Notes: generated from the sequence alone by a model not told the origin. A stretch of DNA of 64,000 nt from Streptomyces sp. CB02009 (GCF_001905825.1 NZ_LIVV01000010.1:124001-188000), one strand, 5' to 3'; numbered from the stretch's first letter, positions 1 through 8,740 are shown. Translations and numbers: made by a program.

Positions 1-857
1 TCGGGTTCTCCCGTACGAAGGCGGCCGAGCTGGCCGCCGCAGGGAAGGTCCAGGTCGACGGCTCCGTCGTCGGCAAGTCCGAGCGGGTGAGCGGCGGCGC
101 GTGGCTCGAGGTCGAGATGCCGGGCGCGGCCGCGCCCGTGCAGATCGTCGCGGAGCCCGTCGAGGGCATGGAGATCGTTCACGACGACGACGACATCGTC
201 GTGATCATGAAGCCGATCGGTGTGGCCGCGCACCCCAGCCCCGGCTGGACCGGCACCACGGTCATCGGCGGCCTGGCCGCCGCCGGCTACCGCATCTCCA
301 CCTCCGGCGCCGCCGAGCGCCAGGGCATCGTGCACCGCCTCGACGTCGGCACCTCCGGTCTGATGGTGGTCGCCAAGTCGGAGTACGCGTACACCTCGCT
401 CAAGCGCCAGTTCAAGGAGCGCACGGTCGACAAGCGCTACCACGCGCTGGTGCAGGGCCACCCGGACCCGATGAGCGGCACCATCGACGCCCCCATCGGC
501 CGGCACCCGAACCACGACTACAAGTGGGCCGTCACCGCCGACGGCAAGGCGTCCGTCACGCACTACGACCTCATCGAGGCGTACCGCTCGGCGTCGCTGC
601 TCGACATCAAGCTGGAGACGGGCCGCACCCACCAGATCCGGGTGCACATGTCCGCCCACCGCCACCCCTGCGTCGGTGACCTCACCTACGGAGCCGACCC
701 GACGATCGCCAAGCGCCTCGGTCTCACCCGGCAGTGGCTGCACGCCGTCCGGCTGGGCTTCGAGCACCCGGGCGACGGCTCGTGGGTCGAGTTCGCCAGC
801 ACGTACCCCGAGGACCTCCAGAAGGCCCTGGACCGGATCGCGGCGGAGAGCCAGTGA
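1..857 (+). CDS. RluA/RluD-family 23S rRNA pseudouridine synthase, 5'-truncated by the window edge
   Basis: The reading frame is open from base 3, so the start lies outside the window. The first ~35 residues visible look like the end of an S4 RNA-binding domain (…AAELAAAGKVQVDG…). The catalytic domain follows, with the family signature HRLDVGTSG containing the catalytic Asp, and the conserved GRTHQIRVH segment. Family knowledge: these enzymes isomerise uridines of large-subunit rRNA; S4 plus this core is RluD-like architecture. The stop TGA overlaps the next gene by 4 nt (GTGA), implying translational coupling. In Streptomyces the usual upstream neighbour is lspA, but that is not visible here. 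The exact target uridines cannot be told from sequence. Confidence 0.93.
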   Translation, partial: GFSRTKAAELAAAGKVQVDGSVVGKSERVSGGAWLEVEMPGAAAPVQIVAEPVEGMEIVHDDDDIVVIMKPIGVAAHPSPGWTGTTVIGGLAAAGYRISTSGAAERQGIVHRLDVGTSGLMVVAKSEYAYTSLKRQFKERTVDKRYHALVQGHPDPMSGTIDAPIGRHPNHDYKWAVTADGKASVTHYDLIEAYRSASLLDIKLETGRTHQIRVHMSAHRHPCVGDLTYGADPTIAKRLGLTRQWLHAVRLGFEHPGDGSWVEFASTYPEDLQKALDRIAAESQ

Positions 858-1330
858 GCGCCCCGCAGCCCGCGTACCGGGTCCGTGAGGCGGCCGCTCC
901 CGAGGACCGCGAGGCCTGCTTCGCCGTCCGCCGGGAGGTCTTCGTCGGCGAGCAGGGCGTCCCGCCCGAGCTGGAGTACGACACGTACGACACCACCGCG
1001 GTGCACGTGCTCGCCGTCCGCGAGGACGGGCTGCCGCTGGGCACCGGACGGCTCCTCCTCGGGGCGGACGCGGTCGGGAAGACCGGCGCCGACGACTCGG
1101 TGGGCTCGCTCGGCCGGCTCGCGGTCTCGAAGGCCGCGCGCGGCCTCGGCGTCGGCGCGGCGCTCGTGCGGGGCATCGAGGCGGTGGCGCGCGAGCGCGG
1201 TCTGACCGCCGTCGACCTGCACGCGCAGACCCACGCGCTCGGTTTCTACGAGCGGCTCGGCTACGAGGCGTACGGCCCCGAGTTCCCGGACGCGGACATG
1301 CCGCACCGGGCCATGCGCAGGGCTCTGTAG
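854..1330 (+). CDS. GNAT-family N-acetyltransferase
   Basis: 158 residues. The GTG start at 854 overlaps the stop of the pseudouridine synthase gene (GTGA), which is why I prefer it to upstream in-frame starts that would lie deep inside that gene. The N-terminal segment VRREVFVGEQGVPPELEYD is typical of small ElaA/YjcF-like acetyltransferases. The acetyl-CoA binding loop is seen as LAVSKAARGLGVGAAL, and FYERLGYEAYG is the usual C-terminal GNAT motif. The acceptor substrate is unknown. It is probably co-transcribed with the upstream gene. Confidence 0.9.
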   Translation: MSAPQPAYRVREAAAPEDREACFAVRREVFVGEQGVPPELEYDTYDTTAVHVLAVREDGLPLGTGRLLLGADAVGKTGADDSVGSLGRLAVSKAARGLGVGAALVRGIEAVARERGLTAVDLHAQTHALGFYERLGYEAYGPEFPDADMPHRAMRRAL

Positions 1331-1434
1331 GGCGCGGACCGCACCCGGACCGCCCGACCGCCCCCTGTCACACCCGCCGCGCGCGGGCGTACACAGGGGG
1401 CAGTCATCGTTAAAACGGACATACGTGACAGGGT

Positions 1435-3027
1435 GTGTCCGTGGATCAATTGGCCCTGTTGTTCTTGCTGCTGCTCGGCGCGCTGCTGACGGTCCCCCTC
1501 GGTGAGCGGCTCGGACTGCCCGCACCCGTCCTGATGACGCTCATCGGGATCGGGCTGGCGGTCCTGCCCTTCGTGCCGAACGTCGAGGTGCCGCCGGAGC
1601 TCATCCTTCCGCTGGTCCTGCCACCGCTGCTCTACGCCTCCGTGCAGCGGACCTCCTGGCGTCAGTTCGCGGCCAACCGGCGGCCGATCTTCCTGCTCGC
1701 GGTCGCGCTCGTGTTCGTCACCACGGCCGCCGTCGGCGCCGTCGCCAACGCCCTCGTGCCCGGTCTTCCGCTGGCCGCCGCGATCGCCCTCGGCGCCCTC
1801 GTCGCCCCGCCCGACCCGGTCGCGGCGACCGCCGTCGCCGGCTCGCTGGGGCTGCCGCGGCGACTGGTGTCGATCCTGGAGGGCGAGGGCCTCTTCAACG
1901 ACGTCACCGCGATCGTGCTCTACCACGTGGCCATCGCCGCCGCGGTCAGCGGCTCCTTCTCCTGGCCCGACGCGCTCGGCGAGTTCGTCCTCTCCGCGGT
2001 GGTCGCGGTGGCCGTCGGCCTGGCGCTCGGCTGGCTCTCCAACAAGCTCATCGGGCTGCTCGGCGACGCCACCCTCCAGACCGGCCTCACCCTCCTCGTG
2101 CCCTTCGTGAGCTACGTCCTCGCCGAGGAGCTGCACGGCTCGGGCGTCCTCGCGGTCCTGGTCACCGCCCTCTTCCTCGCCGAGCACGCGGCCGACGCCG
2201 ACGACGTGATGGGCCGGCTCGCCGGGCAGACGTTCTGGCAGATCGTCGACACCCTCGTCACCGGCATCGCCTTCGGCCTCATCGGCCTCGAACTCGTGCA
2301 TGTCTTCGGGGTGGCCGAGGGGCGCGGCTGGCAGATGCTCGGCTGGGGCGCCGCCGTCGTCGGAGTGGTCGTCGGCGTCCGGCTGCTGTGGCTGCTGCCG
2401 GCGACCTGGCTGGCGAAACGGCTGCACGACCGCCGGGACGTCGACGAGGAGATCCCGACCAGCTGGCGGGAGACCATCGTCATGTGGTGGGCGGGGATGC
2501 GCGGCGTGGCCTCGGTGGCGCTCGCGCTCGCCATCCCGCTCCGCACCGACGACGGTGCGCCCTTCCCCGGCCGCGACGAGATCGTCTTCATCGCCTTCTG
2601 CGTGATCATCGCCACGCTCGTCGTCCAGGGGCTCACGCTTCCCTGGCTGGTGAAGCGGCTCGGCGTGCGGGCCGACGCGGACGCCGAGCGGGTCCTGGAG
2701 CGGGATCTCGCCATCCGGGCCGCGAAGGCCGCCCGGCGCAGGCTCAAGGAGATCGAGGAGGTGGAGGAGCTGCCGGAGGAGGTCCAGGAGCGGCTGCTGC
2801 GCGGGGCGTACGACATCGGTGCGCGGATCAGTCCGGACATGGTCGACGAGGAGCGGCGGGCGGCGTTCGTCGAGCGGACGAAGCGCTTCAAGGCGGTGCA
2901 GCGGATCCAGCGGGAGCTGATGTCGGCCGCCCGGCACGAGGTGCTCGCCGCGCGCAGCGAGCCGGGTGCCGACCCGGAGGTGGTGGACCGGGTGCTGCGT
3001 CAGCTGGACGTGCGCAGCATGCGGTGA
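1435..3027 (+). CDS. Na+/H+ antiporter, CPA1 family
   Basis: 530 residues with about a dozen hydrophobic segments, followed by a charged cytoplasmic tail of roughly 110 residues. The ion-translocation motifs are visible: APPDPVAATAV (conserved DP) and EGLFNDVTAIV, the ND motif of NHE-type exchangers. It would exchange cytoplasmic Na+ (or K+) for protons and so serve pH and salt homeostasis. The start is GTG 1435 (MSVDQLA…); GTG 1441 is an alternative. No clear ribosome binding site precedes either. The stop codon lies inside the first unit of a heptamer repeat array. It is transcribed alone. Confidence 0.92.
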   Translation: MSVDQLALLFLLLLGALLTVPLGERLGLPAPVLMTLIGIGLAVLPFVPNVEVPPELILPLVLPPLLYASVQRTSWRQFAANRRPIFLLAVALVFVTTAAVGAVANALVPGLPLAAAIALGALVAPPDPVAATAVAGSLGLPRRLVSILEGEGLFNDVTAIVLYHVAIAAAVSGSFSWPDALGEFVLSAVVAVAVGLALGWLSNKLIGLLGDATLQTGLTLLVPFVSYVLAEELHGSGVLAVLVTALFLAEHAADADDVMGRLAGQTFWQIVDTLVTGIAFGLIGLELVHVFGVAEGRGWQMLGWGAAVVGVVVGVRLLWLLPATWLAKRLHDRRDVDEEIPTSWRETIVMWWAGMRGVASVALALAIPLRTDDGAPFPGRDEIVFIAFCVIIATLVVQGLTLPWLVKRLGVRADADAERVLERDLAIRAAKAARRRLKEIEEVEELPEEVQERLLRGAYDIGARISPDMVDEERRAAFVERTKRFKAVQRIQRELMSAARHEVLAARSEPGADPEVVDRVLRQLDVRSMR

Positions 3028-3091
3028 GCGGTGAGCGGTGAGCGGTGAGCGGTGAGCGGTGAGCGGTGAGTGGTGAGTGGTGAGTGGTGAG
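3022..3091 (+). repeat. Tandem heptamer array, seven CGGTGAG then three TGGTGAG
   Basis: Ten uninterrupted 7-bp units: CGGTGAG seven times (3022-3070), then TGGTGAG three times (3071-3091). The TGA stop of the antiporter gene (3025-3027) is in unit 1, so the array starts at the coding end and runs into the spacer. No function is claimed. Such arrays vary in copy number by slipped-strand pairing. Confidence 0.95.
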
Positions 3092-3240
3092 TGGGGGGAC
3101 GGGCGGCGGGCGCGGAGGAGGCGGGCGCCCCCCGTGGGCGGAGGAGGCGGTAGCGCCAGGTGGGAGGCGGTGCCTCTGCCGTCCGGTCGGCGGCGGGCGC
3201 CGCGGCGGTCGGTGCGGCCGGAGTCCCGTGGGGCGGGTGG

Positions 3241-3246
3241 CAGGAT
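3241..3246 (+). promoter_or_regulatory. Candidate -10 element for a leaderless transcript of the hydrolase gene
   Basis: CAGGAT ends 7 nt before ATG 3254, the spacing seen for leaderless mRNAs in actinomycetes. No good -35 was seen. Inference from pattern only. Confidence 0.35.
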
Positions 3247-3253
3247 GGGACGC

Positions 3254-3823
3254 ATGGACATCATGCTCTTCCACTCGGCCTACGGGCTGACCCCTTCCGT
3301 CGAGGCCGCTGCCGAGCGGCTCCGTGCCGCCGGGCACCAGGTCTGGACCCCGGACCTCTACGGAGGCCGGACGGTCGGGACCGTGGAGGAGGGCGTGGAG
3401 CTCCGGGACGAGATCGGCAAGGACGAGCTGCTGAAGCGGGCGGTCCTCGCCGCCGCCCCGTACTCCGAGCGCGGCCTGGTCTACATGGGCCTCTCCCTCG
3501 GGGCCTCGATCGCGCAGACCCTGGCGCTCGGCGACGAGAAGGCGCGCGGGCTGCTGCTCCTCCACGGCACCTCGGACCTCGCGGAGTCGGCCTCGGTGGA
3601 CGAGCTGCCCGTGCAGCTGCACGTGGCCGATCCCGATCCGTTCGAGACCCACGACTGGCTGTCCTCCTGGTACCTGCAGATGCGCAGGGCCGGTGCGGAC
3701 GTGGAGATCTACCGCTACCCGGGCGCGGGCCACGTGTACACCGACCCGGAGCTGCCCGACTGGGACGAGGAGTCGGCCGACCGGACGTGGTCGGTGGCGC
3801 TGGCGTTCCTGGACGGCCTGTAG
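3254..3823 (+). CDS. Dienelactone-hydrolase-family alpha/beta hydrolase
   Basis: 189 residues, starting MDIMLFHSAYGLTPSV. The nucleophile elbow is GLSLGAS (Ser) and the catalytic His is in GAGHVYTDP, with an Asp in the VADPDPFE region: a small alpha/beta hydrolase of the DLH family. Substrate unknown. I chose ATG 3254; ATG 3245 in the same frame would add three residues. The upstream spacer carries the heptamer array. It is convergent with the metalloprotease gene, with a strong hairpin between them. Confidence 0.85.
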   Translation: MDIMLFHSAYGLTPSVEAAAERLRAAGHQVWTPDLYGGRTVGTVEEGVELRDEIGKDELLKRAVLAAAPYSERGLVYMGLSLGASIAQTLALGDEKARGLLLLHGTSDLAESASVDELPVQLHVADPDPFETHDWLSSWYLQMRRAGADVEIYRYPGAGHVYTDPELPDWDEESADRTWSVALAFLDGL

Positions 3824-3834
3824 GACCGCGCCGA

Positions 3835-3877
3835 ACGGGTGTGGCCCCCGGGGGAGTTCCCCGGGGGCCACACCCGT
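3835..3877. terminator. Bidirectional hairpin terminator
   Basis: A perfect 19-bp stem (arms 3835-3853 and 3859-3877) with a 5-nt loop GAGTT, between two convergent genes. It lacks a long U-tract, as is usual for Streptomyces terminators. Confidence 0.85.
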
Positions 3878-3888
3878 GTCCGGTCGGA

Positions 3889-4890
3889 TCAGGCGCGGTA
3901 CGCCGTCCAGTAGTCGTTCATCCGGGTCACCTGGCCCGAGGTGAACTGGTACATGCAGGCGTCGTACGTGTAGTCCATGAAGTTGTGGATCGGGTCCACG
4001 CCGGCCTTGTTGGTGCAGGTGTCACGGCCGGTCGGGCACTCGTAGGCGGGGCTCTTCTCGGCCGGGGTGTCGGCGACGCCGTCGCCGCTGCCGCTGCAGC
4101 CGCCCTGGAAGGTGTGGTAGAGGCCCATCCAGTGGCCGACCTCGTGGGTGGCGGTGTCGCCCTGGTTGTAGTTGGCCGCGGAGCCGCCCGGGAGGGAGGC
4201 GTCGAGGACGACGACGCCGTCCATGGACGGCTGCGAGGCGTACGAGGACGGGAAGGTCGCCCAGCCGAGGAGGCCGCCGCCCAGGTTCGCGGTGTAGAAG
4301 TTCAGCGCGCCCGCGCCGCCCTTGCGGAGGGTCTGCTTCATCTGCTTCTCGGCGGTGGAGCCGGAGGACAGGTTGTACCAGGACGCGTTGTCCGTGTAGT
4401 CGGTACCGGCCAGGGTGAACTGGAAGTTGGAGTTCACGTTGCCGGTGCCCTGGCCCGCGTAGGCCGCGTTCAGGACGTTCATCTGGCTGGTGATCGCGCT
4501 CGCGGAGAGCTTGCCCGTCGTACCGGAGTGGATGACGTGGAAGTAGACGGGGATGTTCACCACCGCGGCGGCTCTGTCGGCGGAGCCGCTGAGGCGGGCT
4601 TCGGAACGGGCGGCGGACAGCTTCTTCTTGAAGTCGGCGTCCATGGCCGCGGCCTTGGCGGCCGTGACCTCGTTCGGCTCGGCGGCGTGGCCGTCGGCGC
4701 CGCGGGCCTTGCGGGCGCCGGACACGGCGCCGGCGTCGTCGGCGCACTCCTCGGCGGAGGCGCCCGCCAGGGTGGTGGTGCCGCTCGCGACCGGGGCGGA
4801 GAGCGGGGCAAGGGCCAGGGTTCCGGCCATGACGGCCGTACCGATCATCCGACGTGACATACGCGGGGATATGCGGACAAGAGCACGCAT
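3889..4890 (-). CDS. Secreted zinc metalloprotease, M43 (pappalysin-like) family
   Basis: 333 residues with an N-terminal signal peptide (basic n-region, then a hydrophobic run MIGTAVMAGTLALAPL). The zinc site HEVGHWMGLYH (from residue 249) fits HExxHxxGxxH, and NFMDYTYDACMYQFT holds the Met-turn, the combination of metzincins of family M43. Several Cys in the C-terminal part suggest disulfides. The stretch between signal and catalytic domain probably is a propeptide. ATG 4890 is supported by GAGGAG 6 nt upstream. Expected role: extracellular proteolysis. Transcribed alone, leftwards. Confidence 0.9.
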   Translation of the reverse strand: MRALVRISPRMSRRMIGTAVMAGTLALAPLSAPVASGTTTLAGASAEECADDAGAVSGARKARGADGHAAEPNEVTAAKAAAMDADFKKKLSAARSEARLSGSADRAAAVVNIPVYFHVIHSGTTGKLSASAITSQMNVLNAAYAGQGTGNVNSNFQFTLAGTDYTDNASWYNLSSGSTAEKQMKQTLRKGGAGALNFYTANLGGGLLGWATFPSSYASQPSMDGVVVLDASLPGGSAANYNQGDTATHEVGHWMGLYHTFQGGCSGSGDGVADTPAEKSPAYECPTGRDTCTNKAGVDPIHNFMDYTYDACMYQFTSGQVTRMNDYWTAYRA

Positions 4891-5240
4891 GGTGACTCCT
4901 CGTGGGGGGTGGGGGGAGGAACTTCCTCCGCCACGCCGGGGAGATTACGCGTCCATGTCAGCCACGGTTGAGGAGTGATCAAGCCCAATCATTCAGGGGG
5001 CAATTCGGGTCATCGGGAAGAAATTCTTGTGCTGTTTCCGGAGTTTGAGACCTCGACGTAACAGCTGAGGTGACGGAGGCGGGTGGTGTGTCCGGATTCG
5101 ATCTCCGAAACCAGCCACCCGCCGTAGCGACGTGATCTCCCGTTAACAGAAGGGATCATGGCTGAAAAGCATCGCTGTGGAGCCGTCAGGACGTCACCGG
5201 GGAGACGTCAGGGAGACATCGGGGAGACATCCGGGGGACG
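4891..5240. other. 350-bp non-coding region upstream of the metalloprotease gene
   Basis: No convincing gene. It holds a stem with arms GGCGGGTGG (5078-5086) and CCACCCGCC (5115-5123) enclosing a smaller CGGA/TCCG pairing, which could end phoD transcription; and a 7-bp inverted repeat GGAGGAA-C-TTCCTCC (4915-4929) close to the metalloprotease start, a possible operator. A-T-richer stretches at about 4960-5050 are the likely promoter area, but no consensus was clear enough to call. Confidence 0.5.
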
Positions 5241-5243
5241 TCA
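5199..5243 (-). repeat. Degenerate tandem repeat just downstream of phoD
   Basis: Four units of 10-12 bp built on GGGGAGACRTC (starts near 5199, 5211, 5221 and 5233), abutting and including the phoD stop codon. Function unknown; listed because the array is obvious by eye. Confidence 0.7.
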
Positions 5244-6890
5244 GCGGACCGGCTGGTACACCCGCTCGACACGCTGCGTCCCGCTCAGCGTCCGGTACGA
5301 GCGCGCCCAGGACGTCGTCGCGGCCGGGTCCGCCTTGTCGGAGACCGTGTAGTAGTCCATCTGCGAGCGCTCGGCCGTCACGTCGAGCACGCCGTAGCCG
5401 TGGTGGTCCATGTCCACCCACTTCACGTGCCGGTTGGCCGCCTTGACGGCGCCGGCGGCCACCACCGAGAGCGTCCCCGGGGCCACGTGCAGCAGGTCGT
5501 CCAGGTTGTCCGAGGTCACCGAGGTGACCACGAACTCGGTCGCGGCGGACGCCGACAAGGGGTACGTCGCCGCCTTCACCGGCACGTCGTTGGCCCAGGC
5601 CATGTGGATGTCGCCGGTCAGGAAGACCGTGTTGCGGATCGCCCGCGAGGTGAGGTGCCCGAGCAGCTCCTTGCGGTCGTCCGTGTAGCCGTCCCACTGG
5701 TCGACGTTGACCGCGAGCCCCTCCTTCGGCAGGCCCATCAACTCGGCGAGCGGCTCCAGGAGGTGGGCGGGCAGGGCGCCGAAGGCGATCGGCGAGATCA
5801 TCACCGAGGTGCCGACCAGCTGCCAGGCCGCGTCCGAGCCCGCGAGCCCGGACTTCAGCCAGTCGAGCTGCGCGCGGCCGGTGATACTGCGAGCCGGGTC
5901 GTCGACCGAACCGCTGCCGGTCTTCGCCGGCGCGGACCGGAACGACCGCAGGTCGAGCAGGTGCAGATCGGCCAGCTTGCCGAAGCGCAGCCGCCGGAAG
6001 ACCGTGCCCTCGGTGGACGCGCGGACCGGCATCCACTCGAAGTAGGCCTGCTTGGCCGCGGCGACCCGGGCCGCCCAGTCCCCCTCGGCGCCGGGGGTGT
6101 GGTTCTCGGCCCCACCCTCCCAGGCGTCGTTCGCGAACTCGTGGTCGTCCCAGATGGCGATGACCGGATGGGCCGCGTGCAGCGCCTGCAGGTCGGCGTC
6201 CGTCTTGTAGTGGCCGTGCCGGGTGCGGTAGTCGGCCAGCGAGACGATCTCGTGGCGCGGCTCGTGCTGCCGGACGGTGTACTTCGCCTCCGGGTAGGTG
6301 CCGCTGCCGTACTCGTACACGTAGTCGCCGAGGTGGAGGATCGCGTCCAGGTCGGCGCGGGCGGCGAGATGGCGGTACGCGGAGAAGTGGCCGGCCTCCC
6401 AGTTGGCGCAGGAGACGACACCGAAGCGGACGCCGGGCGCCGCGGCGTCGACGGCCGGCGTGGTGCGGGTGCGGGCGGCGGGGGAGACGGCGGATCCCGC
6501 GGTGAAGCGGAACCAGTAGGAGGTGGCCGGGCGCAGGCCCCGGACGTCCGCCTTCACCGTGTGGTCGGAGCCTGCGCTCGCCGTGCTCGTGCCGGAGGCC
6601 GCGATCCGCGTGAAGCCGCGGTCCTCGGCGAGCTCCCAGCCGACCTGGACGTCGGGGCCGAGGCCGGAGCCGGGCACGGCTTCGGGGGTGGGGGTGACGC
6701 GCGTCCAGAGCAGGACGCCGTCGGGCAGGGGGTCGCCGGAGGCGACGCCGTGGAGGAACGCGGGCGCCCCGGGGGCCGCGTGGGCCGTGGTGGCCGCGCC
6801 GAGGAGGGCGGGCGCGGTGACGGCGGTGACGGCGGCGGCCTTGACGACCGTGCGCCGCGTGGGGGCGGAGGATATGAAACGACTGGTCAC
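5241..6890 (-). CDS. phoD: Alkaline phosphatase D (phosphodiesterase/phosphatase), Tat-exported
   Basis: 549 residues. The N-terminus carries a twin-arginine signal (R12-R13, TRRTVVKAAA) followed by a hydrophobic stretch and THAAPG, as in Tat-exported PhoD. A fibronectin-like N-domain (about residues 45-145) precedes the metallophosphatase core, whose metal-ligand motifs are visible: FGVVSCANWE, LGDYVYEYG, WDDHEFANDAW and TGDIHMAW. The enzyme releases phosphate from phosphodiesters or monoesters outside the cell; PhoD enzymes use Ca2+ and Fe3+. In Streptomyces it belongs to the PhoP regulon, but I could not find a convincing PHO box in the 270 bp upstream. Confidence 0.95.
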   Translation of the reverse strand: MTSRFISSAPTRRTVVKAAAVTAVTAPALLGAATTAHAAPGAPAFLHGVASGDPLPDGVLLWTRVTPTPEAVPGSGLGPDVQVGWELAEDRGFTRIAASGTSTASAGSDHTVKADVRGLRPATSYWFRFTAGSAVSPAARTRTTPAVDAAAPGVRFGVVSCANWEAGHFSAYRHLAARADLDAILHLGDYVYEYGSGTYPEAKYTVRQHEPRHEIVSLADYRTRHGHYKTDADLQALHAAHPVIAIWDDHEFANDAWEGGAENHTPGAEGDWAARVAAAKQAYFEWMPVRASTEGTVFRRLRFGKLADLHLLDLRSFRSAPAKTGSGSVDDPARSITGRAQLDWLKSGLAGSDAAWQLVGTSVMISPIAFGALPAHLLEPLAELMGLPKEGLAVNVDQWDGYTDDRKELLGHLTSRAIRNTVFLTGDIHMAWANDVPVKAATYPLSASAATEFVVTSVTSDNLDDLLHVAPGTLSVVAAGAVKAANRHVKWVDMDHHGYGVLDVTAERSQMDYYTVSDKADPAATTSWARSYRTLSGTQRVERVYQPVR

Positions 6891-7057
6891 GGGCAGTCAG
6901 ATTACTGGCGGGTACGGTGGGTGGGGAGGGGCTTGCGGGAAAGTTCGCCGGATCGTCGCCCCCCGGTCGCGTCCGCCGCCGCGGCGGCGACGCCACCCGT
7001 GGGGCGCTGACCTGACGTGACATCAGAGGGTCGTCGGCCCCGGGAGACGATTCGCCC

Positions 7058-7107
7058 CACACGGCTCCGCCCGCACACGGCTTCGCCCCGCACACGGCTT
7101 CGCCCCC
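7058..7107. repeat. Three tandem 16-17-bp units upstream of phoD
   Basis: CACACGGCTTCGCCCCG occurs in tandem at 7074-7090 and 7091-7107 (last base differs), preceded by a 16-bp variant at 7058-7073. The third unit runs into the terminator stem of the neighbouring gene, so the repeat may have grown from the terminator arm. Confidence 0.85.
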
Positions 7108-7136
7108 TGACCCGGTGGGCGGGTCAGGGGGCGAAG
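7098..7136 (-). terminator. Hairpin terminator for the thioredoxin-fold gene
   Basis: A perfect 16-bp stem (7098-7113 with 7121-7136), 7-nt loop, located 24 bp beyond the stop codon of the gene at 7160-7975 read on the minus strand. Confidence 0.85.
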
Positions 7137-7159
7137 GAGGCCGTTCCGTGCGGTCCGGG

Positions 7160-7975
7160 TCAGCCCTTGAGGGCCGTGGCGATCGCCGTGTCGAACTCCG
7201 GCACGGTCATCGGCGGGTTGTCGGTGCCCGCCACCGTCACCGGCTTGCCGTCCATCTTCAGCGTCGGGGTGCCCGTGACCCCGCTGTCGTCGAAGGCCTT
7301 CGACATCTTCATCGCCCAGGCGTCGAACGTGCCGTCCTCGACGTTCTTCTTGAACGCGGCGCTGCCCTTCAGGGCCGGCACCGAGTCCGCCACCTCCAGG
7401 AGGTAGGAGTCCTTGGCGAACTTGTCGTCGTTCTCCTCCGGGTGGAACTTCGCCGAGTAGAGCGCCGCCTTGTACTTCAGGAAGGCCTCGGGGCTCACGT
7501 CGAGGGCGGCGCCCAGCGCCGAGAGGGCGTTCTTCGACCCCTCGCCCGTGGCGGCGTTGTCGATGAACGTGGCGCCGACGTACTTGATCTTGTACTTGCC
7601 GGCCTCGACGTCCTTCTCGACCGTGGAGCCCACGGACTGCTCGAAGGTCGCGCAGACCGGGCAGCGCGAGTCCTCGTACAGCTCCAGGGTCTTCTTCGCG
7701 GCCGGCTTGCCGACGACGACGGTCGTGCCGTTCGTGCCGGAGGTGTTCTTCGGGGCGGTCACGGTGGTCGCCTTCGCCGCCGACTCCCACGCGGAGGGCT
7801 TGTTCGACTGGACCACCGCGTAGCCGATGCCGCCGGCGGCGGCGAGGACGGCCACGGCCGAGACGCCGACGACGAGCTGCCGGCGGGCCCGGTCCTTCTT
7901 CGCCTGGCGCTCGCGCTCGACGCGCAGACGCTCGCGGGCGGCAGCCTTGTTGGCCTGGTTGTTGCGTGCACTCAT
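7160..7975 (-). CDS. Membrane-anchored thioredoxin-fold protein (DsbA-like, thioredoxin_4)
   Basis: 271 residues. A strongly basic, coiled-coil-like cytoplasmic N-terminus (residues 1-33) is followed by one membrane segment (about 34-55) and an extracytoplasmic DsbA-like domain with the redox motif CPVC at 105-108 and the cis-Pro region VTGTPTLKMDG. It should act as a disulfide oxidase or isomerase outside the membrane. A paralogue with CPAC lies at 38644-39501. The membrane protein gene directly upstream (8036-8740) may be co-transcribed; the spacer is 60 bp. Confidence 0.88.
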   Translation of the reverse strand: MSARNNQANKAAARERLRVERERQAKKDRARRQLVVGVSAVAVLAAAGGIGYAVVQSNKPSAWESAAKATTVTAPKNTSGTNGTTVVVGKPAAKKTLELYEDSRCPVCATFEQSVGSTVEKDVEAGKYKIKYVGATFIDNAATGEGSKNALSALGAALDVSPEAFLKYKAALYSAKFHPEENDDKFAKDSYLLEVADSVPALKGSAAFKKNVEDGTFDAWAMKMSKAFDDSGVTGTPTLKMDGKPVTVAGTDNPPMTVPEFDTAIATALKG

Positions 7976-8035
7976 GATCGTGTTCTCCGTGACGGTGAGG
8001 AAGGAAGGGGGTACGGCGTGCCTGGGGCGCGTCGC

Positions 8036-8740
8036 TCAGACGAGAGCGAGGCGCGGGCACGGCGGTCCCCGCCGTCCCACGGAGTGGGTGAGGAGCCGGG
8101 TCCGGGAGGGCCGGGGCCGTCCCGCGGGCCGTCCGGCGCGCCGCGGCGCCGGACCACCGGTCCGGAAGAGGGCCGCCATCAGGAGCAGCGGCCGGAACGC
8201 GAAGGCCGACACCGCGGCGAGCAGCCGGGCGAGCGCCCGCTCCCCGCCGCGCAGCCAGGCCGCCGCGAAGAGCCCGACGCCCACATGGGCCAGCAGCAGC
8301 AGCCAGGGCAGCGCCGGGTCGGGGGAGTCGAGGAGCGCGGCGGCCGTGCCGCTCTCGGGGACCGCCACGCCGGGCAGCGGGGTGCCGACGGCGCCGCCGC
8401 AGAACACCTCCACGCCGACCGCGCGCAGCGAGCCCGCGACCGGGCCGCCCGCGGCGCCGTAGCAGACCGCCTGACCGCTGGTGAAGAGCGTGTCGGCGGC
8501 CAGCTCCAGCGGGACCAGGAGCCCGGCGATCGGGCCGAGGCCCCGCTCGCGGCCCGCGAGGGCGTACGCCACGGCGAAGACGCCGACGGCGACCGGGACG
8601 ACCGTCCCGAGCGGCAGCGGCACGCGGGAGAGCAGCACGTGGGACGCCACGGACAGCGTCACGACCAGTGCCGTGAAGAACGCCGCCCGCAGCGCCCTCA
8701 GCTGCGTCCCTGCCATGTCCATCGTCGTGGAGTGTCCCAT
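8036..8740 (-). CDS. Integral membrane protein of unknown function
   Basis: 234 residues with about five hydrophobic segments and a Pro/Arg-rich C-terminal tail of ~35 residues. No family motif was recognised. Its place just upstream of a DsbA-like gene is the only functional hint: an electron-transfer partner or a membrane stress protein are possibilities. The start is uncertain: three in-frame ATGs (8740, 8722, 8716) lie close together, none with a clear ribosome binding site. Confidence 0.75.
   Translation of the reverse strand: MGHSTTMDMAGTQLRALRAAFFTALVVTLSVASHVLLSRVPLPLGTVVPVAVGVFAVAYALAGRERGLGPIAGLLVPLELAADTLFTSGQAVCYGAAGGPVAGSLRAVGVEVFCGGAVGTPLPGVAVPESGTAAALLDSPDPALPWLLLLAHVGVGLFAAAWLRGGERALARLLAAVSAFAFRPLLLMAALFRTGGPAPRRAGRPAGRPRPSRTRLLTHSVGRRGPPCPRLALV

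Noticed and set aside
5158..5352. Plus-strand 64-codon frame between the metalloprotease and phoD genes
   Set aside because: It runs antisense into the phoD end, has low GC3 and lies over the tandem repeat; no ribosome binding site.
6891..7057. PHO box for PhoP upstream of phoD
   Set aside because: I looked for 11-bp direct repeats of the GTTCACC type and found only isolated GTTCGCC/CGTCGCC-like words on one strand, not a convincing tandem.
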